Position numbers and translations under genes: made by a program | The notes under the pieces: model-generated | The model's database searches: none | What the model was told of the DNA's origin: nothing | What the model saw: only the letters and a program-made list of their open reading frames with translations | Assembly: GCF_029767755.1 (NCBI RefSeq) | Contig: NZ_JARUQS010000001.1 | Span: 930,001-994,000, forward strand | DNA from: Thiomicrorhabdus sp. zzn3 | GTDB lineage: Bacteria; Pseudomonadota; Gammaproteobacteria; Thiomicrospirales; Thiomicrospiraceae | DNA: 64,000 bases | Reading direction: 5' to 3' | In this document: one piece after another, positions 26,282 to 33,799 of the stretch | Position numbering within the stretch: position 1 is the stretch's first letter | How the letters are laid out: each line of letters opens with the position of its first letter

Positions 26282-26402
26282 TGGTTAGTTGAAAATAATC
26301 AATTGGATTAAAGAGTCCGTGATCGATATAGTTACACCCAAGCATTAAATATGCTTGTGTATGAACAAATAATATTTATTAATACTCATTAGGAGAATTA
26401 AG

Positions 26403-27056
26403 ATGGAAAACCAAGAAGCACAAGTCATCTCTTTACCACGTTTGAATGAACCAGCACCTGCGTTCGATGCCGTGACTACTCACGGTCGTAAGACGCTTGA
26501 AGACTACAAAGGTAAGTGGTTGATCCTTTTCTCTCACCCTGCGGACTTTACTCCGGTTTGTACTACTGAGTTTATGGCGTTCCAGGCGCGTAAGCCTCAG
26601 TTTGACGAGTTGAACTGTGAGCTTTTGGGGCTTTCTATCGACTCTCACCACTCACACAACGCTTGGGTATTGAACATTAAAGAAAAGTTCGGCGTAGACA
26701 TCGAATTCCCGATCATCGCTGACCTGGATATGAAAGTGGCGACCACTTACGGTATGGTTCACCCGGGTGCGGCCGATACGTCTGCCGTACGTGCAACGTT
26801 CATCATTGATGACAAAGGTGTTCTTCGTGCGATGATGTACTACCCAATGAGCAACGGTCGTTCCATGGATGAGTTCGTCCGTTTGGTGAAAGCGATGCAA
26901 ACTTCTGACGCACACGCATGTGCCACTCCAGAAGCCTGGCAGCCAGGTGACAAGGTCATCGTTCCACCGCCAGCAGACATCGAAGAAGCCAAACGTCGCA
27001 TGACTTCTGGTGAATATGAGTGTGTTGATTTCTACTTCTGTAAAAAATCAATCTAA
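26403..27056 (+). CDS. 1-Cys (Prx6-type) peroxiredoxin
   Basis: A 217-residue peroxiredoxin. The peroxidatic Cys lies in SHPADFTPVCTTEFMAFQ; the catalytic Thr and Arg positions are present (Arg in TSAVRATFIIDD). The length and the long C-terminal extension (GDKVIVPPPADIEEAKRRM) place it in the Prx6 group. Additional cysteines near the C-terminus (YECVDFYFC) could serve as resolving residues. Reduces hydrogen peroxide and organic peroxides in the cytoplasm. Codon use is markedly biased, as in highly expressed genes. Single-gene unit between two terminators. Confidence 0.94.
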   Translation: MENQEAQVISLPRLNEPAPAFDAVTTHGRKTLEDYKGKWLILFSHPADFTPVCTTEFMAFQARKPQFDELNCELLGLSIDSHHSHNAWVLNIKEKFGVDIEFPIIADLDMKVATTYGMVHPGAADTSAVRATFIIDDKGVLRAMMYYPMSNGRSMDEFVRLVKAMQTSDAHACATPEAWQPGDKVIVPPPADIEEAKRRMTSGEYECVDFYFCKKSI

Positions 27057-27075
27057 TACTCAGCTAAGTTAATGC

Positions 27076-27106
27076 AAAAAAGCCATTTGAAAAAATGGCT
27101 TTTTTT
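27076..27106 (+). terminator. Rho-independent terminator after peroxiredoxin
   Basis: The stem AAAAAAGCCATTT / AAATGGCTTTTTT with a short loop and a T-run. Confidence 0.92.
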
Positions 27107-27149
27107 ATGCATGCAATTTATTAAATCCCTTAATAGGAGGTGATTAATC

Positions 27150-27608
27150 ATGTTAAAAAAATGGCTGTTATCTGCGTTACTGATGAGCTTCAGTCTGCTG
27201 GCTCATGCGCAAACCCTGCAAGCACACACGTTTGAAGACCAATGGAAAAAACCGCAAGTGCTCAATGCACAAACCCAGTGGGTCATTTTTTCCAGCCACA
27301 AAGCCGGCGGAGAGTGGGTTAAAAACGCTTTAAGCACTTTGGAAACTACCGATCTCGCACAGAAAAACTGGTTGTATGTGGCGGATATTTCCGCCATGCC
27401 AAGCCTGATCAGTAAATTTGTGGCGATTCCAAAGATGCAAGATTACAAATTTGCCATTGCGCTTGAAAAAGAAGGCGAGGCCACGAAAGACTGGCCCAAA
27501 CAGGATGATAAGGTCAGTGTCTATAAACTGAATGCTTTAGAGGTAGTGGATACCACTTTTCTGGATTCCGAAGAAGCGGTAATCGATTTCTTAAAATCGA
27601 TTCAATAA
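27150..27608 (+). CDS. Exported hypothetical protein (thioredoxin-fold-like)
   Basis: A 152-residue protein with a clear signal peptide (KKWLLSALLMSFSLLAHAQT). The mature part has the strand/helix pattern of thioredoxin-like proteins (TQWVIFSSHKAGGEWV, NWLYVADISAMP, EEAVIDFLKSIQ), but it has no cysteine in the position of a CxxC motif, so it cannot be a normal thiol oxidoreductase. The ribosome site AGGAGGTGA is a near-perfect match to the anti-Shine-Dalgarno. Function unknown. Confidence 0.7.
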   Translation: MLKKWLLSALLMSFSLLAHAQTLQAHTFEDQWKKPQVLNAQTQWVIFSSHKAGGEWVKNALSTLETTDLAQKNWLYVADISAMPSLISKFVAIPKMQDYKFAIALEKEGEATKDWPKQDDKVSVYKLNALEVVDTTFLDSEEAVIDFLKSIQ

Positions 27609-27630
27609 TCCGCTTCACGTCCTTTCCTAC

Positions 27631-27657
27631 CAGGCCTGTTCATTTTCAACAGGCCTG
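27631..27657. repeat. Pair of CAGGCCTG octamers forming a hairpin
   Basis: Two copies begin 19 bases apart (27631 and 27650). Their flanks extend the pairing to a 10-bp stem, CAGGCCTGTT / AACAGGCCTG, around a CATTTTC loop. It follows the stop codon of the exported protein by about 20 bases and may act as a terminator. The same spacing recurs at 33838. Confidence 0.7.
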
Positions 27658-27726
27658 CTTACTTTAAAAGCAATTCCCTCCAGCTCTGTTAAAATAACGC
27701 CATATTTTTCTCTGCCGTGATTATTT

Positions 27727-28227
27727 ATGTCTGTCTGTAGCGGTTTTGCACCGATCGAACCCGAATCTGCGCACCTTTTAATTCTGGGCACCATGCCGAG
27801 CGTGGAATCCTTGAACCAAGCGTTTTATTACGCCCATCCGCGCAATGCCTTCTGGCCGATTATGGCAGAGTTGCTGAATCGTCCGCTGCAAACTGTTGAA
27901 CAGAAAACCCAAGCGCTGCAACAAGCGGGGATTCTGTTGTGGGACGTGCTCGCTGCCTGCCAGCGCGAAGGCAGTCTGGACAGTGCCATTCAATCGCCAC
28001 AAGCCAATGACTTTACTTGGATTTTTAAAAAACATCCCCATTTAAAAACCGTCGTATTCAATGGCAAATCGGCGGAAGCCTTGTTTAAACGTCATGTGCT
28101 CAAACAGCAAGATCTGCCAAAGGATCTCACTTTTTTGAGTCTGCCATCCACCAGTCCGGCCAACGCCCGTTTAAGTCTGCAAGATAAATGCTTGTTATGG
28201 CAAGAAAAACTGGCTGATCTGGTGTAA
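27727..28227 (+). CDS. DNA-deoxyinosine (hypoxanthine-DNA) glycosylase, uracil-DNA glycosylase superfamily
   Basis: A 166-residue member of the uracil-DNA glycosylase superfamily. The beginning (FAPIEPESAHLLILGTMPS, VESLNQAFYYAHPRNAFWPI) and the C-terminal LPSTSPANARLSLQDK are typical of the small DNA-deoxyinosine glycosylase group, which removes hypoxanthine produced by adenine deamination. In some members the substrate range includes mismatched uracil; that cannot be decided here. Starts about 70 bases after the paired repeat. Confidence 0.88.
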   Translation: MSVCSGFAPIEPESAHLLILGTMPSVESLNQAFYYAHPRNAFWPIMAELLNRPLQTVEQKTQALQQAGILLWDVLAACQREGSLDSAIQSPQANDFTWIFKKHPHLKTVVFNGKSAEALFKRHVLKQQDLPKDLTFLSLPSTSPANARLSLQDKCLLWQEKLADLV

Positions 28228-28298
28228 AATAAGCGATTAACTTTTTTTCATCAAACTTATCGAGTCCTTTGCGGACTCTACACTTTAGGAGATTTGCC

Positions 28299-29813
28299 TT
28301 GGAAGCAGATAAGCTAAAGACACCTGTTGTCTCGGAACTTTTGTCCCCGGCGGGGACGCTTAAAAACATGGAATACGCCTTTGCGTACGGTGCCGATGCG
28401 GTTTACGCCGGCCAACCTCGTTATAGTCTGCGTGTGCGCAATAATGAGTTTGATGAAGAAAATCTGGCGAAAGGGATTGCCCGCGCCCACGAACTGGGCA
28501 AGAAATTCTACGTGGTGTCCAATATTGCCGCGCACAACGCCAAGGTCAACACCTACATGAAGGACATTGCGCCGATCATCGCCATGAAGCCGGACGCCTT
28601 GATCATGTCCGATCCCGGCCTGATTGCCATGGTGCATGAGCAATATCCGGAGCAGGAGATTCACCTTTCCGTTCAGTCCAATGCGGTCAACTGGGCCACG
28701 GTCAAATTCTGGTACCAGAACGGCGTGCGCCGAGTGGTGTTGTCGCGTGAGCTGTCTATTGCCGAAATCCGTGAAATCCGTGAAAAAGTCCCGGAAATGG
28801 AACTGGAAGTCTTTGTTCACGGCGCACTGTGTATCGCCTATTCGGGCCGTTGCCTGTTGTCCGGTTACATCAACAAGCGTGACGCCAACCAGGGTACCTG
28901 CACCAACGCCTGCCGCTGGAACTACAACACCTACGCCGCCAAAGAGGACGAATCCGGTGACGTAGTCGGCATTCAGGCGGAAAACATTACCGACCTGACC
29001 GGCACCACAAACCGCGCAGCACCGGAGAAGAATATTTATAACCCAACACTGGGCGAAGGCGAAACCACCGATCAGATGATGCTGCTGGAGGAAGAAGGGC
29101 GTCCGGGTGAACTGATGCCGGCGTTTGAAGACGAGCACGGCACCTATATTATGAACTCTAAAGACCTGCGTGCGGTTGAGCTGATTCCGGAACTGGTCGA
29201 TATGGGCGTGCACTCGTTGAAGATCGAAGGGCGCACCAAATCGCACTACTATGTAGCGCGTACCGCTCAGGTTTACCGCAAGGCAATCGACGATGCTTTG
29301 GCCGGCAAGCCGTTTGACCGTTCGTTACTGGATGATTTGGAAAGCTTGGCCAGCCGCGGTTATACCGAAGGGTTCCTGCGTCGTCACGTGCATTCCGAAT
29401 ACCAGAACTACGAATACGGCGTGTCCAAATCCGAACGTCAGCGTTTCGTCGGTGAAGTGGTGGATATTGTCGAACGTGACGGCCGTTCCATGCTGGAAAT
29501 CGACGTTAAAAACAAATTCTGTGTCGGTGATTCCATCGAGATTATGACTCCTGCGGGTAATGTCTCCATGGTGTTGGATCACATGCAAACCCATCACGAC
29601 GAAGTGGTCGATTGCGCCAAAGGTTCCGGTTGGTTGGTTCGTATTCCGAATCCGTTCAAAGACATTGACGAGTCGGTATTGCAATACGGTTTGATCATGC
29701 GTAACGAATCCTGGGGTGGTGACGTCAAACGCGATGCCGCAGCGCGTAAGGTCAAAGAACAGCAAAACGAAATCGATGCGGCTAATCGCGCCAAAGCGAA
29801 AGCCACGGCGTAA
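28299..29813 (+). CDS. trhP: tRNA 5-hydroxyuridine modification protein TrhP (YegQ, U32 family)
   Basis: A U32 peptidase-family protein of about 504 residues. The start is placed at the TTG at 28299 because AGGAG lies 7 bases before it and the protein then begins EADKLKTPVVSELLSPAGT; an upstream TTG at 28269 would read through the ribosome site. The family signature EVFVHGALCIAYSGRCLLSG is present. TrhP-type proteins take part in hydroxylating uridine 34 of tRNAs and are not known to act as proteases. The partner ferredoxin-like gene follows 17 bases downstream. Confidence 0.9.
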   Translation: MEADKLKTPVVSELLSPAGTLKNMEYAFAYGADAVYAGQPRYSLRVRNNEFDEENLAKGIARAHELGKKFYVVSNIAAHNAKVNTYMKDIAPIIAMKPDALIMSDPGLIAMVHEQYPEQEIHLSVQSNAVNWATVKFWYQNGVRRVVLSRELSIAEIREIREKVPEMELEVFVHGALCIAYSGRCLLSGYINKRDANQGTCTNACRWNYNTYAAKEDESGDVVGIQAENITDLTGTTNRAAPEKNIYNPTLGEGETTDQMMLLEEEGRPGELMPAFEDEHGTYIMNSKDLRAVELIPELVDMGVHSLKIEGRTKSHYYVARTAQVYRKAIDDALAGKPFDRSLLDDLESLASRGYTEGFLRRHVHSEYQNYEYGVSKSERQRFVGEVVDIVERDGRSMLEIDVKNKFCVGDSIEIMTPAGNVSMVLDHMQTHHDEVVDCAKGSGWLVRIPNPFKDIDESVLQYGLIMRNESWGGDVKRDAAARKVKEQQNEIDAANRAKAKATA

Positions 29814-29830
29814 GCGGGTAAGGAACGCTT

Positions 29831-30088
29831 ATGGCATTAAAAATCGTCAAAGGCTGCATTAACTGCGACATGTGCGAGCCGGAGTGCCCCAACAAGGCAA
29901 TCTACATGGGTGACAAAATCTATGAGATCAATCCGGACCTGTGTACCGAATGCGTCGGTTACTACGACCAGCCTACCTGCATTAGCGTCTGCCCGTTGGA
30001 TTGCATTATCACCGATCCGGATCGGGTAGAAGACCAGGAAACCCTTTACGAAAAGTTCAAAGAACTGGTGAAAGCCGACAAGATTTGA
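29831..30088 (+). CDS. yfhL: YfhL-type 4Fe-4S dicluster ferredoxin
   Basis: An 85-residue ferredoxin with two cluster motifs, KGCINCDMCEPECPNKAI and, in the second half, LCTECVGYYDQPTCISVCP followed by LDC. The insertion between the second-cluster cysteines is typical of YfhL/Alvin-type ferredoxins. It lies 17 bases behind trhP, so an electron-donor role for the tRNA hydroxylation step is a reasonable inference. Followed by a good terminator. Confidence 0.92.
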   Translation: MALKIVKGCINCDMCEPECPNKAIYMGDKIYEINPDLCTECVGYYDQPTCISVCPLDCIITDPDRVEDQETLYEKFKELVKADKI

Positions 30089-30102
30089 ACTTTCAATAAA
30101 TT

Positions 30103-30136
30103 AAAGCGCCCAAACTTATGTTCGGGCGCTTTTTTT
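30103..30136 (+). terminator. Rho-independent terminator after yfhL
   Basis: AAAGCGCCC / GGGCGCTTTTTTT with a 12-base loop. It marks the end of the conserved operon just before the cassette array. Confidence 0.9.
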
Positions 30137-30225
30137 ATGCCTGTAAACTGAACAGGTCTGCTAAAACAAAATGGCTAAAGGGGGGGGCTACTGAATTAGT
30201 GGTGATATTCAGGATTTCCTTAGAG

Positions 30226-30301
30226 TCATAACGCCTCAATAACCGGCGCAGCTTTGCTGCGTCCGGCGCCGAAGGCGCGAAGTTGATTGATTTGTTACAT
30301 G
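30226..30301 (-). other. attC site 3 (integron cassette recombination site)
   Basis: Read on the minus strand, CATGTAAC (30301-30294) is followed by a GC-rich imperfect palindrome (GCGCCTTCGGCGC and GCAGCAAAGCTGC units) and ends with GTTATGA (30232-30226); total 76 bases. The left core CATGTAAC is the exact complement of GTTACATG at attC 2, as expected for the two ends of one cassette. It follows the stop codon of the 356-residue gene by about 6 bases. Confidence 0.75.
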
Positions 30302-30306
30302 CGGCC

Positions 30307-31377
30307 TCATGATCTAGTTGATTTTATTAGCTTTACAATTTGTTCTACACCATCGTAAGTTGATGGCAAGTTACCATCTTCGGTTACAATTCCAGAAAAT
30401 ATAATGTTTTCAAACTTCGCCAAGGATTCTGAGTCTTGTTTCTTAATTTCACTAGAGTACTCAGAATAATGCTGAATAAACCTACAAAGAGTCTTTCGTA
30501 AATCAATTTGCAATAGCTGCGATTTTACTGATTTATAGTTAAAGAGTAGGACCCTAAAATAGTAAATTGCAATGGCAACCAAGGATAGCGCTGGGAATAT
30601 TGAAACGATTAAACCATCTTTAATGGCTGATATGTTGTCAATATTTTTATAAATTACCACGAGCTCTGCTAACAAAGGTGAAACTATAAGCACAGACAAT
30701 ACTTTAAGCCAAAAGAGTATATTGTCACGTTCTTTCGATTTTTCCGTAGCTAGATCATCGAACCCTTGAAAAAGACCAACAAAATTGAATCCATTTTCAT
30801 ACTCTGATAAAGATTCCTTTAGTTTATTTACTCTGTCTTCTCTAGCTGATAGATCTTTTTCCCACTCTTCTTTTAACTTCTCTGCCTTTGTTGAAATAGC
30901 GTTAAAATCCTTGATACTTTCTATCGAGTCACTGTTGGATATTGCCTTAAATATATTAATTGGCATATCACGTATAGCGTATTCAATCTGTTCTTTAGCA
31001 TGATGTTCAAAGGAATCAACATTATTAACTACAAAGCGTCTTGCTGCTTCAAACTCCATTGAAAGGTTATTTTTCGTCGACAGGTATAGCTCAAATAAAA
31101 ATCTAAAGCACATTGAACAAATATCATCGAGGCGTTCTTTATCAAGCTCTTTTTCTTCATCTGAAAGCCTACTTATAAATTGATCGCCAATCCATTCGAT
31201 ATTTATTTGACAGAGGCTATCCCATTCTCCAGGCCTATTTTCCATTGCACCAACAACTAACCGAATCAAACTGTTCCTTTGCTTTTCAAAATCGTCAGAA
31301 GGAACTAGTCCATCAATTTTGTGTTTGAATTTGATAAGAACAGTTTTGCTCTGATTTGTATCAAAAAGTACTTTCAT
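30307..31377 (-). CDS. Cassette-borne coiled-coil membrane protein, unknown function
   Basis: A 356-residue protein encoded in AT-rich DNA unlike its chromosomal neighbours. Residues about 150-210 are highly charged and helical (LKEEWEKDLSAREDRVNKL), probably a coiled coil. Two membrane helices follow (VLSVLIVSPLLAELVVIY and GLIVSIFPALSLVAIAIYYF), then a cytoplasmic tail. I do not recognise the family. It fills an integron cassette between attC 2 and attC 3, next to a TIR-like gene, so a role in defence or stress is possible but not shown. GGAAA precedes the ATG. Confidence 0.7.
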   Translation of the reverse strand: MKVLFDTNQSKTVLIKFKHKIDGLVPSDDFEKQRNSLIRLVVGAMENRPGEWDSLCQINIEWIGDQFISRLSDEEKELDKERLDDICSMCFRFLFELYLSTKNNLSMEFEAARRFVVNNVDSFEHHAKEQIEYAIRDMPINIFKAISNSDSIESIKDFNAISTKAEKLKEEWEKDLSAREDRVNKLKESLSEYENGFNFVGLFQGFDDLATEKSKERDNILFWLKVLSVLIVSPLLAELVVIYKNIDNISAIKDGLIVSIFPALSLVAIAIYYFRVLLFNYKSVKSQLLQIDLRKTLCRFIQHYSEYSSEIKKQDSESLAKFENIIFSGIVTEDGNLPSTYDGVEQIVKLIKSTRS

Positions 31378-31403
31378 TTGATTTCCATGTTGTACGTTTT
31401 AGG

Positions 31404-31496
31404 CATGTAACGGGTTGGCGATAACCTGCTGCCGCTGGTATTTAAAAATTTCAATTTTTGAATATTGGGTAGGTCTGGTTTAGCGCATTGTTAGGC
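31404..31496 (-). other. attC site 2
   Basis: On the minus strand the site starts GCCTAAC (31496-31490) and ends GTTACATG (31411-31404), about 93 bases with a variable AT-rich central part. The GCCTAAC end matches GTTAGGC of attC 1 and the GTTACATG end matches CATGTAAC of attC 3. This crosswise complementarity is what successive cassette insertions at the G/TT cleavage point produce. Confidence 0.75.
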
Positions 31497-31499
31497 GAA

Positions 31500-32315
31500 T
31501 TATATTAACGATCGAATGTTATAACCGCATGCCTTTAGTTCCCTAGAGACTTCATTTTTCCATGCCCCTAATTCATCTAAGGGGACATAAACAACACCAC
31601 TAATATCATTGGGGGTTTCAATATCTCCTTTGACTAATGAACAGACATTTTCTCTACCCAGTTTAGCCATTAAATAACCATGCTCAAAAATAACGTTTTG
31701 CCTAGCTCTGTTTTTTGGAGGTATATTGGATTCGTGAACACCCCGACCATGATCGCATGCTGTATATAAAACCAACGCAAAATCTGCATCATTTGAATAA
31801 TGTTCAATTTTTTCAATAATCGTCATTCCTGAGCTAGCTTGTTCATGCAATATAATTGCTTCAAGACCAAGGTTTTCGATAAACCGACTTACTTCCTGTT
31901 TGGCAGAGTTGTCTCGACCGTGAACGATAAAAACCTTTCTTTTGTTTCGTGTGACTGGGCTATTTGGTGTTTGTATTTGGGGTGGGGGGCCTGATGATAT
32001 GTGCTGTTGTGGTGTTACGAATGTCTCTTCAAATTCCAACGCGTCTAATGCTGCTGTAAATTCTTCTGAGATGAATGTCCTACGTTCTGCATATGTGGGG
32101 AACTTCGGTTGAATAAAGCCCCAGAAAGAATCAAGGCTTCTATGTTGTCGTAACCATTGTGGGAGCATTTGAGCTACTTGCGGGTTGCTAAGCAGTTCTT
32201 GTCTCAGTTCAATGAATTCATTGTCATCAGCGACTAAGCCAGTAGCTCGTGCGGTAAGAAGGTTTGCAAGATAATTAACTTTATCAAAGTCTGTTTGAAG
32301 AAATTCAGTGCTCAA
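31500..32315 (-). CDS. TIR-like predicted nucleotide-binding protein (PF10137 type), integron cassette gene
   Basis: About 271 residues. The C-terminal half is the TIR-like domain of the CAP12/Pycsar-effector type: KVFIVHGRDNSAKQEVSRFI, then GLEAIILHEQ, FALVLYTACDHG, RARQNVIFEHGYLMAKLG and ISGVVYVPLDELG. The N-terminal half is helical with the recurring pattern FWGFIQPKFPTYAERRTF, which I associate with AbiJ-type domains. Start set at the TTG at 32315 behind AAAGGA. The longer frame to 32405 begins NKALKRTALTRSSLSLVV, which is a translation of the attC site and not protein. Related domains degrade NAD in phage defence. Confidence 0.85.
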   Translation of the reverse strand: MSTEFLQTDFDKVNYLANLLTARATGLVADDNEFIELRQELLSNPQVAQMLPQWLRQHRSLDSFWGFIQPKFPTYAERRTFISEEFTAALDALEFEETFVTPQQHISSGPPPQIQTPNSPVTRNKRKVFIVHGRDNSAKQEVSRFIENLGLEAIILHEQASSGMTIIEKIEHYSNDADFALVLYTACDHGRGVHESNIPPKNRARQNVIFEHGYLMAKLGRENVCSLVKGDIETPNDISGVVYVPLDELGAWKNEVSRELKACGYNIRSLI

Positions 32316-32338
32316 GTTTGAATCCTTTTGAATAATTT

Positions 32339-32400
32339 GCCTAACGACCAAGCTAAGCGAGCTGCGCGTGAGCGCAGTCCGCTTGAGTGCTTTGTTAGGC
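32339..32400 (-). other. attC site 1
   Basis: A 62-base site with perfect outer cores GCCTAAC and GTTAGGC at 32400-32394 and 32345-32339 on the minus strand. The arms between them are strongly palindromic (AAGCGGACTGCGC / GCGCAGCTCGCTT). The stop codon of the 129-residue gene (TAA) lies inside the first core. This is a textbook short attC. Confidence 0.92.
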
Positions 32401-32784
32401 ATCATCTTCTAAAATGCAAATATCAAATTTACTTGAATCTAGTAGTTCACAATCTATGCTTTCTAGAGTCAAGTTGCTAGGTATTTCAAAACCTAATTCT
32501 TGAAAATAATCTGCATGTCTTTTAGGTATTTCAAAACCTGAGAACCCATCATGACCTGAACCATCAATATTTACTGAATACAATTCCTTACCTTTTCCAT
32601 GAGGTTTTGCATAAACATGGGCATGTTTTTGTGTTTGTGAATTTGTATTTTGTGAATCAAGGCGATATGAATTTCTTGTACCGGGTATTTGTTTATACGT
32701 TTGGTGTTCTAATGCTAAAGATAAAGTTTCTAAATTATCAGTTCGTTTTTTTTCTTTATTAAAAAATGTCTTAAATGAATCCAT
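32395..32784 (-). CDS. Cassette-borne small protein of unknown function
   Basis: A 129-residue soluble protein with a charged N-terminus (KTFFNKEKKRTDNLETLSL) and a central part HAHVYAKPHGKGKELYSVN followed by DGSGHDGFSGFEIP. Similar histidine- and glycine-rich small proteins turn up in other integron cassettes, from memory; no function is known to me. Its stop codon is formed by the first attC core. Upstream lies a second recombination core at 32810-32816. Confidence 0.7.
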   Translation of the reverse strand: MDSFKTFFNKEKKRTDNLETLSLALEHQTYKQIPGTRNSYRLDSQNTNSQTQKHAHVYAKPHGKGKELYSVNIDGSGHDGFSGFEIPKRHADYFQELGFEIPSNLTLESIDCELLDSSKFDICILEDDA

Positions 32785-32809
32785 TATTCAGTTCTTCCAA
32801 CTTATTAAT

Positions 32810-32816
32810 ACCTAAC
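32810..32816 (-). other. Recombination core (GTTAGGT) at the proximal end of the cassette array
   Basis: GTTAGGT on the minus strand is the expected GTTRRRY-like right half at the entry side of cassette 1. Nearby GGCATAAC lies too close for a full attC, so this may be an attI remnant or a truncated attC. Confidence 0.45.
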
Positions 32817-33118
32817 ATTTAGTATAAGGCAGTTATGCCTTGGTATCCGCTATCTGTATTTAAAACGGGTATTTTCGCTTGGTTATCGGTTTTATCTGTC
32901 AATTTGCACATTTAAACGCTATTACCAAGCACTTCCTGTTAAAAATACGTATCAATTGTTTTCTATGCTACTTTAAAAAAACGGTGAGGGCTAGGTGAAA
33001 TGAACAAACCGTTCCTTTTGTTTGAAATCAATTTTTTATGAAATAAACGGAGAGGGCGTTGCAGTTGTTTTCTGAGTCAGTATGATGAAATCTTCGTACT
33101 AAATCAGAGGAGTTCGCC
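32817..33118. other. 302-base intergenic region, cassette array to GST gene
   Basis: This is where an integron integrase would be expected. No integrase reading frame or tyrosine-recombinase signature is visible on either strand. The stretch is AT-rich and ends in the ribosome site GAGGAG before the GST gene. Confidence 0.6.
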
Positions 33119-33799
33119 ATGCAGCCTAAACTGGAACTGATCAGCTTTAAACTCTGTCCGTTTGTGCAAAGAGCGGTGATTGTGCTGAAAAAGAAAGCGG
33201 TCGATTTCGACATCACTTATATCGACCTCAACAATCCGCCGGAGTGGTTTAAGGAGATTTCCCCGCTTGGACAGGTGCCGGTGTTGAAGGTCACGACCGA
33301 TCAGGGCACGGAAGTGTTGTTCGAGTCGTCGGTGATTCAGGAATATGTCGATGAAATCACGCCGCCGAGCCTGCAACCGGACGATCCTCTGATCAAGGCC
33401 AAAAACCGTGCCTGGATCAGCTTTGGTGCTGACATTCTGTTTGCCATGCACGGCTTTATCACCCATCCCGATCAACTGGTCTGCGAGGAGAAAGAGGGCG
33501 TGATTCGCCAGAAGCTGAAACAGCTAGAGTCGGCTCACTCGGGCGGCGACTACTTTAATGGCGAGACCTTTAACCTGATTGATGCGGCCTATGCGCCGAT
33601 GCTGATGCGTATGAGCTTTATTAAACAGTTGTGCGGTTCCGATCTGCTGTCGGACACGCCCAAACTGGCGCATTGGTCGGAGTGCTTAATGGCGTTGCCT
33701 TGCGTCAAAGAATCGGTGGTCGATAACCTGCAACAGATGTATGCCGGTATGGTGAAAAACATGAACGGCCACATGGCTAAACAGTTTAGCGATTCGTGA
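33119..33799 (+). CDS. Glutathione S-transferase family protein
   Basis: A 226-residue GST-fold protein. The N-terminal thioredoxin domain starts KLELISFKLCPFVQRAVIVL with the CPF motif seen in omega-class, SspA-like and stringent-starvation-type GSTs. LGQVPVLKV and LFESSVIQEYVDE form the glutathione site. The C-terminal domain is all-helical (NGETFNLIDAAYAPMLMRM). It could detoxify electrophiles or act as a thiol transferase; the substrate is not visible. Its stop overlaps the GTG of the next gene (GTGA), implying translational coupling. Confidence 0.88.
   Translation: MQPKLELISFKLCPFVQRAVIVLKKKAVDFDITYIDLNNPPEWFKEISPLGQVPVLKVTTDQGTEVLFESSVIQEYVDEITPPSLQPDDPLIKAKNRAWISFGADILFAMHGFITHPDQLVCEEKEGVIRQKLKQLESAHSGGDYFNGETFNLIDAAYAPMLMRMSFIKQLCGSDLLSDTPKLAHWSECLMALPCVKESVVDNLQQMYAGMVKNMNGHMAKQFSDS

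Larger units (their letters stand above)
26056..26402. other. 347-base intergenic region, rimO to peroxiredoxin
   Basis: It contains the rimO terminator near the left end and a possible OxyR-type dyad at 26267-26281; the right end is AT-rich and ends in the ribosome site AGGAG before the peroxiredoxin ATG. No open reading frame of convincing coding character is visible. Confidence 0.6.

Noticed and set aside
28314-29246. Long minus-strand open frame of 310 codons
   Set aside because: It lies fully inside trhP, has no ribosome site and has an odd, His/Val/Phe-rich composition typical of the antisense of a GC-rich gene.
32316-32405. N-terminal extension of the TIR-like gene (NKALKRTALTRSS...)
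   Set aside because: This is the well-known translation of an attC site, upstream of a good ribosome site and TTG start.
32817-33118. Integron integrase gene
   Set aside because: The stretch is too short and no frame has tyrosine-recombinase motifs.
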